This document shows positions 47,737 to 55,938 of a DNA stretch of 64,000 nt, piece by piece. Every line of letters begins with the position of its first letter. The stretch's first letter is position 1. Made by a program: the position numbers and the translations under genes. This DNA comes from Robertkochia solimangrovi. GTDB taxonomy: Bacteria; Bacteroidota; Bacteroidia; Flavobacteriales; Flavobacteriaceae. Under the pieces are notes generated by a model. That model saw only the letters and a list, made by a program, of their open reading frames with translations. It did not search any database and was not told the DNA's origin. The stretch covers positions 186,001 through 250,000 of the forward strand of contig NZ_QKWN01000002.1 of assembly GCF_007279655.1 (NCBI RefSeq), in the 5' to 3' direction.

Positions 47737-48336
47737 TTACTGTAACATCATGGCGATTACCGGACGTGTTTTTTCAATTTCCTTAAGATCAATCTGGAGT
47801 CCCAAAGGCCCTAATTGTTGTTGCAACATCTCATATACAGGTTTTACAGCCTCGAAAGGACCGGTAACGGTTTCGCGGGGAGTGGCGCCGAAGTTATTCT
47901 TAACCGATTTATCGGCTTTGGCATCGATCAGTAACTGTACAATCTCAACATTACAGAAGAAGGCAGCTGCGTGTAAGGCAGTTGATCCATCGTTATTTTT
48001 AGGGGTAAGGTCGGCACTGGCATTGATAAGTGCTTCCGCGATCTTTGTTTTGTCAAAACTGGCTGCGGTGATCAGGGGGGTAGAACCACTCATCGGATCT
48101 TTTTTGTTGATATCACTGCCTGCAGCAATATGTTTTTGTACCGCCTCAAGATCTCCGGTAATGATCGCGGTCTGCAGATCCACCTCAGGAGCTTTAACAC
48201 TAGCTTTGGTCTCGGTACTTGCGGTTTCCTTTACTTCGGGACTCTTTACGGATTGACCGCAGGAGAGGATCATAAAGAGAATAAAGGCATAAATAATGAT
48301 CATGTTTACTGTTGAATAATTTTTAAGCGTTTTCAT
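47737..48336 (-). CDS. Ankyrin-repeat lipoprotein
   Basis: ATG 48336 gives MKTLKNYSTVNMIIIYAFILFMILSC, a lipoprotein signal; the frame is open farther upstream to 48396 but lacks a signal there. The mature protein has three to four ankyrin repeats (DLQTAIITGDLEAVQKHIAAGSDINKK, GSTPLITAASFDKTKIAEALINASADLTPK, GSTALHAAAFFCNVEIVQLLIDAKADK). Ankyrin repeats bind proteins; a role as envelope stabiliser or immunity-type protein is possible. It is the first gene of a two-gene unit with the acyltransferase and diverges from the AraC-TPR regulator. Confidence 0.82.
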   Translation of the reverse strand: MKTLKNYSTVNMIIIYAFILFMILSCGQSVKSPEVKETASTETKASVKAPEVDLQTAIITGDLEAVQKHIAAGSDINKKDPMSGSTPLITAASFDKTKIAEALINASADLTPKNNDGSTALHAAAFFCNVEIVQLLIDAKADKSVKNNFGATPRETVTGPFEAVKPVYEMLQQQLGPLGLQIDLKEIEKTRPVIAMMLQ

Positions 48337-48571
48337 TGTTGTTGAATTTAAATTGGACATTTCATTTTTGTTTGATACAAAGGTCTGTCGGATCATGAAG
48401 CAACGTTTAAAAGCTATGCGGAGAAAGATGTAAAGTTTCAGGAGTCGATAGAAACTATGACGCAGGAATATAAATTATGATGCAGAAAAGCTTCAAGGAG
48501 CATTTTAAAACCGATTTTACAGGCTATGCGTATCTTTATTTTTTTCTAATTTAGAGCCACTAAACAACAAG

Positions 48572-50629
48572 ATGTCAAACCGATCTGAAAACCGTTCTGA
48601 ATTTTTAGTTCAGGCTGAAGCAATTGTTCTGGAGAATATATCCGATGAAAACTTCGGCGTCTCGGAATTAGCCATGTCGCTGCACATGAGCCGGTCAAAT
48701 TTACTTCGTAAGATCAAAAAGGAGACCGAACTTTCCGCCAGTCAGTTTATTCGTAACATTCGTCTCCAAGAAGCGATGACAATGTTGAAGGATTCGTCAT
48801 TGTCTGTTTCAGAGATCTCTTTTCATGTGGGTTTCGGTAGTACTTCTTACTTCATTAAATGCTTTCGTGAGCAATACGGTTTTCCCCCGGGTGAAGCAGG
48901 AAAAAATACGGTGGAACATGGGGGAAAAAGTCTATCAGAAGGAGGGAAAAGAAAGTATCAGTGGCTATATCTGGCCGGAGGAATTATACTTATAATTGCA
49001 GCGGTATATTTCTTCACGGGTCCTAAAGTACCTGCTGAGCCGGACTTAATAGAAAAATCTATAGCGGTCTTACCATTCAAAAATGAAAGCAGCGATTCCA
49101 CCAATCTTTATTTTGTGAACGGACTCATGGAATCTACCTTGAGCAATTTGCAGAAGATCAGAGATCTGCGAGTGGTTAGCAGAACTTCATCAGAAACGTA
49201 TAGAAACACGGCTAAAAGCATTCCGCAGATTGCAGAAGAACTCAACGTAAATTATCTGGTGGAGGGAAGCGGACAGCGTGTGGGGAATCGGGTAGTGCTG
49301 CATATACAGTTGATAGAAGCGGCTACTGATAAACCTATTTGGGTGGAACAATACGATCAGGAAGTCGTGGATATCTTCGATCTGCAAAATGATGTGGCAA
49401 GGAAAATAGCGGAGGCGATAAAGGTCGTTGTGACGCCTGCAGAGTTAGCACAGATAGAAAAGATCCCCACCGAGAATATGGTTGCATACGATTATTTCCT
49501 TCAGGCTTTAGACCCATTCTATTCCCGTACTCCAGAAGGACTTCAAAAAGCGATTCCTTTGTTTGAAAAAGCAACGGAGGAGGATCCACAGTTTGCCATG
49601 GCTTATGCCAACTTGGCGATATCCTATTATTTTCTCGATTTTCATCAGCAGCAAAAACACTATACCGAGCTTATCAATAATTATGCAGATAAAGCTTTGT
49701 TATATGATTCAAAATCGGATGTAAGCCTTATTTCAAAGGCCTTATATTATATGCATACTGAAGAATACAGGTTGGCATTACCCCATCTGGAGAAAGCTTT
49801 GGAGTACAACCCGAATTCGAATGCAGTGGTTCAGGTTTTATGTAACTTATACACTAGTTATATTCCGGATACTGCCAAATACCTGAAGTATGCCTTGAAG
49901 GGTATTCAATTGGATATCGCAGCGAATGATTCTGTAGCAAGAGGATATATTTATTTGAACCTGAGCAATGCGTTGATACAAAATGGATTTACAGATGAAG
50001 CTTTGTATTATATCGATGCTTGCATCGCCAATGCTCCCTCAAATCCATATGCTTCTTTTCTGAAGGTTTATATTCAGTATGCAAAGGATCAAGATCTGGA
50101 AAAGGCGAAACAGGGCCTGATTAAAGAACTGGAAAAGGATACAACCAGACTGGATATCCTGCAGGAGACTGCGAAGCTGCATTATTTTCAGGAGGACTAT
50201 GAAGGAGCCTTCCGGTATTATGAAAAGTTTGTAACCGCTAAACGGAAGTATAATCTGGATATTTATCCACATGAGGATCTAAAGATAGGGGAAGTCTATT
50301 CCAGAATGGGCAGAAAAGCTGAGTCAGAAGTGTTTTTTCAGAACTACCGGGATTATTGTCAAAAAGATGAATCGATCTATAAGAGCGCCAGTATGGCGAT
50401 GTTATATGCCCATGAAGGAAAGATCGAAGAAGGGATCGAACAACTAAAAATATTTGCCACCCAGGATCATTTTCAATACTGGATCCTGTTATTCCTGGAA
50501 AAAGACCCTATGATAAGACCACTGATGCAACATCCGGACTATAAAACCACTATCAAACAGATCGAAGACCGATTCTGGGATAATCAGGAAAAACTCCGGG
50601 AATCATTGGAGGAAAACGATCTTTTATAA
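48572..50629 (+). CDS. Membrane-anchored AraC-HTH/TPR regulator
   Basis: N-terminal AraC DNA-binding domain (about 10-105: FGVSELAMSLHMSRSNLLRKIKKET, SVSEISFHVGFGSTSYFIKCFREQYGFPPGE). One membrane span (131-149, WLYLAGGIILIIAAVYFF). A domain at about 160-290 resembles the FlgO-like module seen in signalling proteins (SIAVLPFKNESSDS, NVNYLVEGSGQRVGNRVVLHIQLIEAATDKPIWVEQYD). TPR repeats fill about 300-640. This is the inverse of a CadC/ToxR design: cytoplasmic DNA-binding head, periplasmic sensing tail. It is divergent from the ankyrin-acyltransferase pair, which is a plausible target. Confidence 0.88.
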   Translation: MSNRSENRSEFLVQAEAIVLENISDENFGVSELAMSLHMSRSNLLRKIKKETELSASQFIRNIRLQEAMTMLKDSSLSVSEISFHVGFGSTSYFIKCFREQYGFPPGEAGKNTVEHGGKSLSEGGKRKYQWLYLAGGIILIIAAVYFFTGPKVPAEPDLIEKSIAVLPFKNESSDSTNLYFVNGLMESTLSNLQKIRDLRVVSRTSSETYRNTAKSIPQIAEELNVNYLVEGSGQRVGNRVVLHIQLIEAATDKPIWVEQYDQEVVDIFDLQNDVARKIAEAIKVVVTPAELAQIEKIPTENMVAYDYFLQALDPFYSRTPEGLQKAIPLFEKATEEDPQFAMAYANLAISYYFLDFHQQQKHYTELINNYADKALLYDSKSDVSLISKALYYMHTEEYRLALPHLEKALEYNPNSNAVVQVLCNLYTSYIPDTAKYLKYALKGIQLDIAANDSVARGYIYLNLSNALIQNGFTDEALYYIDACIANAPSNPYASFLKVYIQYAKDQDLEKAKQGLIKELEKDTTRLDILQETAKLHYFQEDYEGAFRYYEKFVTAKRKYNLDIYPHEDLKIGEVYSRMGRKAESEVFFQNYRDYCQKDESIYKSASMAMLYAHEGKIEEGIEQLKIFATQDHFQYWILLFLEKDPMIRPLMQHPDYKTTIKQIEDRFWDNQEKLRESLEENDLL

Positions 50630-50638
50630 TCTATCGAG

Positions 50639-51001
50639 CTAAAACAACCCATATTCATTCGGAGATTCTTTTTCTATAGGCTGACCCATATCCCAAAGTT
50701 CTGCAATGTGATCCCCTTCAAACCGAAAGATATGTACCACGGCGATCTCCATGAGTTCCTGTTTCACATGGGTATGGGTTATTACGGAAGCACCGTCTTC
50801 ATAGCAGAATTTTACCTCAATTGATTTATTCGGACTGTGTACATGGGCTTCTTTCATCGCGGCCATCAGGGCTTCTCGTGTTCCCTGAAAATATTGATTA
50901 TGGTGGATGAAATTGGATGAGATGAAACTTTCGAAAGCTTCATCTACCTGTCCGGTTCCGGCGAGTTTTAGAAACGATATTGCGATCTCTTTATGCGTCA
51001 T
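50639..51001 (-). CDS. NTF2-like (SnoaL-type) protein
   Basis: 120 residues of the cone-shaped NTF2/SnoaL fold: N-terminal helices (AISFLKLAGTGQVDEAFESFISSNFIHHNQYF) then strands with HTHVKQELMEIAVVHIFRFEGDHIAELWDMGQPI. The latter is the typical SnoaL-like ester-cyclase ending. Substrate unknown. It is convergent with the AraC-TPR gene with a gap of 9 bases. Confidence 0.85.
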   Translation of the reverse strand: MTHKEIAISFLKLAGTGQVDEAFESFISSNFIHHNQYFQGTREALMAAMKEAHVHSPNKSIEVKFCYEDGASVITHTHVKQELMEIAVVHIFRFEGDHIAELWDMGQPIEKESPNEYGLF

Positions 51002-51452
51002 TGAATGTTTTTCTTGGATACCTTGTCAAAATTAAGATAAAAACTTCGGGTTAGTTGATTAAAAAGTGTAGGTTACTCTTACCTTGGAAAATATAAAATG
51101 AAGACATATGGAATGGCCTTATTTAGACCATTTCGTAAAGGAATTGAAGTTCTGTAAGAAGAACCGGGATTTTTTGCCCGAATATAAGATTATTGATGCA
51201 CGAATAGAATTCATCTTGTAAGGAGCTATGAGAAGCACTTGTTATAGAATAGCTTTATCTGTTAGCTGCCGACATGGAAACATTAAGTTAGTAGTAAGTT
51301 TCTCATAACTTAAGTTCCCTATAATGTGATGTCGTCTAAATAATAAATCCTGGTAGGTTTATGTCGTGATCACCCATTGGGAATGTCGGTTTCACACCCC
51401 ACTAAACGAAGATTGATGTTATAATTTTGAATAGGACTTAAATAGCAAAGTG
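51002..51452. other. Intergenic region with one doubtful small ORF
   Basis: 450 bases, no known gene. It holds a 37-codon frame (51108-51221) described separately. The rest has no hairpin of note. The bases before the next gene include TAATTTTGAATAG, a loose promoter-like stretch near 51422. Confidence 0.45.
51108..51221 (+). CDS. Possible 37-aa small ORF or gene remnant
   Basis: ATG to TAA, 38 codons. The peptide MEWPYLDHFVKELKF-type sequence has charged helical character and balanced composition, unlike random A+T-rich frames. It might be a remnant of a larger gene. No homologue known; the coding claim is weak. Confidence 0.25.
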   Translation: MEWPYLDHFVKELKFCKKNRDFLPEYKIIDARIEFIL

Positions 51453-51860
51453 ATGACAACGACAAAAACAACCCGGATCATTTATTGGATAACCACCTCT
51501 ATTATATTTTTAATGGAAGGAGTTATGCCGGCCTTAACTTCGCAAACTGAGTTGGCTAAAGAAGGAATTAAACACTTGGGGTATCCGGAATATTTCGGAA
51601 ACGCCCTGGTGGTATTTAAAGTTTTAGGAGCGCTCATTCTGATCATTCCTAAGATTCCTAAACGACTCAAAGAATGGGCATATGCGGGCTTCATCTTTGA
51701 TTTTATCTTTGCAAGTATCAGTCATTTCAAGGTGGATGGCGTGAATTTTCAATCGATCTTCCCACTGATTTTCTTAGCGATCTTACTTATTTCTTACTAT
51801 GCTTATAACAGCATTTATTTTAAACCGAATCAAATGACATCCGATGTATCGAAAAAATAA
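51453..51860 (+). CDS. DoxX-like integral membrane protein
   Basis: 135 residues with four membrane spans (IIYWITTSIIFLMEGVMPAL, YFGNALVVFKVLGALILIIP, WAYAGFIFDFIFASISHF, IFPLIFLAILLISYYAYN), the DoxX-like pattern YFGNALVVFKVLGALIL matching the DoxX_2-type family. ATG 51453 is preferred over the preceding GTG. Third DoxX-type gene in 8 kb. It is followed by a small convergent membrane ORF. Confidence 0.85.
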   Translation: MTTTKTTRIIYWITTSIIFLMEGVMPALTSQTELAKEGIKHLGYPEYFGNALVVFKVLGALILIIPKIPKRLKEWAYAGFIFDFIFASISHFKVDGVNFQSIFPLIFLAILLISYYAYNSIYFKPNQMTSDVSKK

Positions 51861-51882
51861 ATTTGGGTTAAGATTTCAACGA

Positions 51883-52062
51883 TTATCGCGGCTTAACAAA
51901 TAAAAGGAGCACTATCAGTAAGCAATATAAAACTCCCAGAATCACCAATAAAAGCCAAAATTTACGGAGAAAGGAATAGGTGCCATCCTTGTCATAATTT
52001 TTGAAATACAAGCCCGCAATAATAAGTACAGGGCCGGGAAGGTATCCTTGTATTGAGTACAT
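51883..52062 (-). CDS. Small two-span membrane protein (59 aa)
   Basis: A 60-codon frame encodes two hydrophobic segments (about 8-20, LPGPVLIIAGLYF, and 36-55, WLLLVILGVLYCLLIVLLLF) separated by a charged loop (KNYDKDGTYSFLRK), ending in KPR. The composition is that of a genuine membrane protein, not a random frame. It is tail-to-tail with the DoxX-like gene, 22 bases away. No family recognised. Confidence 0.6.
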   Translation of the reverse strand: MYSIQGYLPGPVLIIAGLYFKNYDKDGTYSFLRKFWLLLVILGVLYCLLIVLLLFVKPR

Positions 52063-52292
52063 AGCTAAAAGATTTAAGGACTGCTAAGATAAAATAATTA
52101 TAATATTCAAAGGTTAAGTTTAGTTAGGGTAGCTTATAATGTTAAAAATCAGCTAGTTAAGCGTGTAATGTATTTTAAGTGAGTACATTAGGCAAACCAC
52201 AAGGGTAGCCGTTATTCAATTTCGATGACCCATGTGCCGTTGGTACATCACAGTTCGGTATAGCGTGCGATGTAGGGACGCAAATTACCAGG
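52063..52292. other. Intergenic region holding direct repeat copy 1
   Basis: Apart from the 73-bp repeat, no gene, promoter or terminator was recognised. The flank before the repeat (TATTTTAAGTGAGTAC) resembles the flank of copy 2 (TATTTTAGATGAATAC). Confidence 0.6.
52186..52258 (+). repeat. 73-bp perfect direct repeat, copy 1
   Basis: The 73 bases match 54663-54735 without a mismatch (both begin CATTAGGCAAACC and end CACAGTTCGG). Internally GATGACC and GGT-A-CATC can pair with one bulge around an 11-nt loop. The two copies bracket the divergent lipoprotein pair. Confidence 0.95.
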
Positions 52293-53663
52293 TTATATTT
52301 TAGCATGATAGTTTTGTAGCGTATTGATGATGGTATTGGCGGGCTCATTCCTAATATTTAATGATTTTATGCGCTCAATGATCGATTTAGAGTCGATAAT
52401 TTCATCCATAGGTTCTTTTAATTGATCATAGATCACCGTGTGCTTATAAACGCTGTCATTTAGTAGTCCGATTGTTTCTTCCGGATATTCGTAAAGGACT
52501 TCGAACAGCAATTCATGACTCCATTCCGAATATTCAACATTATTAATATAGTCTTCTGAAAAAGTCTTTAGAAATTTATCGATATCGATCCTGTTGAGAT
52601 TTTTAATTTGATCATTAACATCTGCTAAGGTTGTAAGATCACAGGCAAAGGAATTACTGTCAGATTTATATTGAGACAGGTCTATAATTCGTTTGTTGGT
52701 GATTTCATATTTGGTACCATTATAGATCGCCGGTGTTTTCCATTGTACATCAGAATCGGGAACTCCCACAAATAATATGAATACAGGCTTTCCATTGAAT
52801 TGAAGAGATACGGGAGTAAGGCCAAAAATGCAGTAATCTTGATTGATCTCAGCCATTGTAGTGATTTGATCTTTATTTACTTCAAATAAATAGGACCTTT
52901 TTGCTTCACTCTCATCAGTAAATGAATAATAAGCGTAGGATGTATTGAATGGTTCTATCTTTTTAATTTCTAGTCCCCATTCAGTACGAGTTTTAATCTT
53001 TATTGAATTACGGAGCGAATCCTTTAAATTCGTATCATTGATTGTATGACTTTTTAAGGATCCGATAAATTGATCAGTGCCATTTATTCCATAAAAATCA
53101 GCTCCTTCTAAGGGATTTGGTGTCTCTAGAATACAAATGAACTCTTCTCCCATAGTATGGGTGTAAAATTCAATTCGTTTAATATGAGAAACCCCTTGTG
53201 ATTCATTGTCGGTATTGAAAATGGTGATTCCGTCGAGCAGATCTAGATCAAGGAATTCTCTGGCTTTTTCCATCGGATAACGTATTCTTGAATCGATATC
53301 TGCTTCATAGATCACCGAATCTGCGTATTGCTTAAGCGTATCTATGGCCTTCCAATTGTAACCTTTCTTAAATCCTACAAATACATAGGGATCATTGGTA
53401 GCTTCAAAATATCCGATTTCATCGATAAAGATTTTTTTACCAGAGCTTTTCATTTCTGATTTTTCACTATTAATTTCTTGAGGGTTTTCGGTATTTGATT
53501 CGGTAGTATTTAATAAATGGTCAACCGGTTGGGTCTGGATTATTTCGACATCACTATCAGATCCAATTTCCGTTTTTTTGGTTTTAGTTTGACAACTTAA
53601 AAAGAAAGTAAGTATAAATAGTACTGCAGTACCTTGAAAAAAGCAAGTTTTGGAATCGTTCAT
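52293..53663 (-). CDS. Lipoprotein of unknown function
   Basis: 456 residues. A signal ends TFFLSC at about residue 24. A disordered Glu/Ser/Thr-rich linker (about 25-75) leads to a region with GYFEATNDPYVFVGFKKGYNWKAIDTL. No conserved family motif was recognised. The C-terminal 100 residues are helical and acidic. It diverges from the TlpA-like lipoprotein gene by 145 bases and both sit between the two 73-bp repeats. The codon use appears like that of its neighbours. Function unknown. Confidence 0.55.
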   Translation of the reverse strand: MNDSKTCFFQGTAVLFILTFFLSCQTKTKKTEIGSDSDVEIIQTQPVDHLLNTTESNTENPQEINSEKSEMKSSGKKIFIDEIGYFEATNDPYVFVGFKKGYNWKAIDTLKQYADSVIYEADIDSRIRYPMEKAREFLDLDLLDGITIFNTDNESQGVSHIKRIEFYTHTMGEEFICILETPNPLEGADFYGINGTDQFIGSLKSHTINDTNLKDSLRNSIKIKTRTEWGLEIKKIEPFNTSYAYYSFTDESEAKRSYLFEVNKDQITTMAEINQDYCIFGLTPVSLQFNGKPVFILFVGVPDSDVQWKTPAIYNGTKYEITNKRIIDLSQYKSDSNSFACDLTTLADVNDQIKNLNRIDIDKFLKTFSEDYINNVEYSEWSHELLFEVLYEYPEETIGLLNDSVYKHTVIYDQLKEPMDEIIDSKSIIERIKSLNIRNEPANTIINTLQNYHAKI

Positions 53664-53808
53664 TTATGTGATATATACTGATGAATTTTCGCACAATATA
53701 AAAAATATACTTATATTATCTTAAAATCCTTTCTTTAGGTACTACATGAGGCATTTATTTTGTTCAAAATATGGATCTAAGGGGAAATAATTAGTGTATT
53801 TAGCATAT

Positions 53809-54633
53809 ATGAAAGTAGTAAAGATCTTACTAGGCCTTTTGTTTTTTGTTTTGATAAGCTGTGATAGTCAAACTATCCAGGGTGAGCCTGAGGTGGATAT
53901 ACATACACTTGAGAATAATTTTCCTGAATGGTATGACTATTTTTATTTCAACATTACCGCTTCCAATGATTTTATTCCTGTTGATGAAGGGAGTAACAGG
54001 ATCAGTAAGGATAAATATTTCAAAGAACTTCTTACGGGTGATTTTATACCGATTAAACTCAAAATGCCTGACAGTTCATTGTATTATAAATTATTCAGAA
54101 TCAATAAAGATTCCAAGATTGGTAGTTCGATAAGCGCTCAGATCAGAAGTATATCTGAAGTTGATTATAGGAATTTCAAAATGGAAGGAAAAGAGTTTCC
54201 TGAATTTGAATTTCGGGATATTAACGGCGTCGTCTATAATTCTTCAGGTACAAAAGGAAAAAACTTGATTATTAAATGTTGGTTTGTGAATTGTGTAGCA
54301 TGTATCAAAGAGTTCCCGGAATTGAATGCGTTGGTTGAAAGGAATCATCAGAATGATGATATGGAATTCATTAGCCTGGTACTGGATCCTGCAGCTGATC
54401 TGGAAGAATTTCTCGAACGAAGATCATTAAATTATTCAAACGTTCCAGAGCAAAGTAAATTGATCCGGGAAGAGTTGGGGATAAGTGAATTTCCAACTCA
54501 TATCGTAGTTGGGAAAGATGGGAAGATCGAAAAGGTATTCAAAAGTGCCGGGGCCATGATCGCATATTTGAACCACCAGAATTATAAAAGGATTAAAAAA
54601 CCTAATGAGTTTGCGGTTCCTCCGCCGATGTGA
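53809..54633 (+). CDS. TlpA/AhpC-like thioredoxin-fold lipoprotein
   Basis: ATG 53809 begins a signal peptide ending VLISC; an upstream GTG (53794) is less likely. After a 130-residue N-terminal domain, a redoxin fold starts at about residue 128 (GKEFPEFEFRDINGVVYN). The redox motif is W158-x3-C162-V-A-C165 in WFVNCVACIKEFPELN, with the cis-Pro segment SEFPTHIVVGKDGKI. The CVAC motif is like that of periplasmic TlpA-type proteins. It ends with an unusual proline-rich tail (NEFAVPPPM). Likely a membrane-attached periplasmic thiol-disulfide protein. It lies between the two 73-bp repeats. Confidence 0.82.
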   Translation: MKVVKILLGLLFFVLISCDSQTIQGEPEVDIHTLENNFPEWYDYFYFNITASNDFIPVDEGSNRISKDKYFKELLTGDFIPIKLKMPDSSLYYKLFRINKDSKIGSSISAQIRSISEVDYRNFKMEGKEFPEFEFRDINGVVYNSSGTKGKNLIIKCWFVNCVACIKEFPELNALVERNHQNDDMEFISLVLDPAADLEEFLERRSLNYSNVPEQSKLIREELGISEFPTHIVVGKDGKIEKVFKSAGAMIAYLNHQNYKRIKKPNEFAVPPPM

Positions 54634-54662
54634 GTCAATGATTATATATTTTAGATGAATAC

Positions 54663-54735
54663 CATTAGGCAAACCACAAGGGTAGCCGTTATTCAATTTC
54701 GATGACCCATGTGCCGTTGGTACATCACAGTTCGG
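54663..54735 (+). repeat. 73-bp perfect direct repeat, copy 2
   Basis: Identical to 52186-52258. It lies 29 bases after the TlpA-like stop codon and 95 bases before the serine hydrolase start. Confidence 0.95.
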
Positions 54736-54830
54736 AGTACGTGGTCTGTGGTCCGGTATATTATATTACTACATTATTACTATATTGAACTTCACATTTT
54801 GATTAGTATTAAAATTAGTACAAAGCATTC

Positions 54831-55871
54831 ATGACTAAAAAAACATCGAAGTCTATCTTCAGGGTCCTGTTATTAGTTGGAACTCTGATCTCTTTATATT
54901 TTGTACCCTGGCCCATTGTTAAAGCCTGGATAATGCCTTTACCGGAAACCGTTCAGGAGCAGGTGGATAAAGCCGATGACTATGGTTTTGACGGCATCAT
55001 CGTGTATGTGGATAAAAATGGGGAGGGTCCGGTATGCTATGTCTCAGGGGTTAAGAATAGAGAAAATCAAATCCCCGCCGATCCAAATTCCTTATTTAAA
55101 ATTGCCAGTGTCAGTAAATTATATACCGCGGTTTCCATCGCTAAATTAGTACGAGATGGTCGCTTATCGTTAGACAAGTCCCTGGCAGATTATTTCCCGG
55201 AACTCTCAGTCCGAATCGAGAATGCTCAGTACATTACCATTCGCATGATGGTACAGCACCGAAGCGGGATTCCCAATTATACCGATACCGAAATGTATTG
55301 GGCACATCCCAAGCAAAGCGATGACGAACGATTGGCATTAATCCTTGATCAGCCGGCAAATTTTCAACCGGATACCGACTATGCCTATAGTAATACGAAT
55401 TATCTGTTGCTCTCAATGCTGATCGAAAAGATTACCGGAGGAAGTAAATATCAGTATATCAAAGCAGAAATTTTAGATCCGCTTCATCTTAAAAATACAT
55501 TTGGATCGATTCAGGATGTAGATCCTGAAGACGTTATGAGCGGTTATTATGTCGGCTATGATCAGGATCTGAAAATGGATGACAACGGAGTTATGCTGGC
55601 TACAGCGGAAGATCTGGGTACGTTTATAAGGGCACTTAACGATGGCTCGGTATTCACGGATAAACAGGAGCAGGAGATCTATGCTTCGATCTATCGATTT
55701 GAGCACACAGGGCTCATTCCCGGCTATCAGACGATCGCTAAATATTTCAGCGATCTGGATGCAGTGGTCATTCAATTCACCAATACGGTCGATTTTGAAG
55801 GGTATAACTGGAGTTTGTCGGAGATCATGTATAACCGAATTGTTAAGATCATAGAAGATAACAGCCTATAA
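54831..55871 (+). CDS. Serine beta-lactamase-like / D-Ala-D-Ala carboxypeptidase-type hydrolase
   Basis: 346 residues. An N-terminal membrane span (about 10-28, FRVLLLVGTLISLYFVPW) anchors it or serves as a signal peptide. Catalytic motif S93-V-S-K96 (FKIASVSKLYTAVS), then Y-A-Y-S-N-T-N-Y (about 187) as the YxN motif, and an HTG box (HTGLIPGYQ). All three class C/AmpH-type motifs are intact. The family includes esterases, D-aminopeptidases and peptidoglycan-related enzymes; the substrate cannot be told. It is convergent with the MORN gene. Confidence 0.88.
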   Translation: MTKKTSKSIFRVLLLVGTLISLYFVPWPIVKAWIMPLPETVQEQVDKADDYGFDGIIVYVDKNGEGPVCYVSGVKNRENQIPADPNSLFKIASVSKLYTAVSIAKLVRDGRLSLDKSLADYFPELSVRIENAQYITIRMMVQHRSGIPNYTDTEMYWAHPKQSDDERLALILDQPANFQPDTDYAYSNTNYLLLSMLIEKITGGSKYQYIKAEILDPLHLKNTFGSIQDVDPEDVMSGYYVGYDQDLKMDDNGVMLATAEDLGTFIRALNDGSVFTDKQEQEIYASIYRFEHTGLIPGYQTIAKYFSDLDAVVIQFTNTVDFEGYNWSLSEIMYNRIVKIIEDNSL

Positions 55872-55890
55872 TTCCAATCACAAAATATGA

Positions 55891-55913
55891 GGCCGTATAT
55901 ATCACATACGGCC
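55891..55913. terminator. Hairpin between convergent genes, possibly a weak terminator
   Basis: GGCCGTAT / ATACGGCC, an 8-bp stem with a 7-nt loop, 20 bases after the hydrolase stop. It has no T-run on the plus strand and only a short TATTTT on the minus strand. Confidence 0.45.
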
Positions 55914-55938
55914 AATGAATAGTTCAAAATTCGATTTT

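Noticed and set aside
47690-48256. A 188-codon plus-strand frame across the ankyrin gene
   Set aside because: It is antisense to the ankyrin repeats, whose low-complexity Ala/Ile/Asp codons keep the reverse frame open; no family features.
52186-54735. The 73-bp repeats as ends of an insertion sequence
   Set aside because: They are direct, not inverted, and no transposase or integrase frame lies between them; kept only as a cassette-type repeat.
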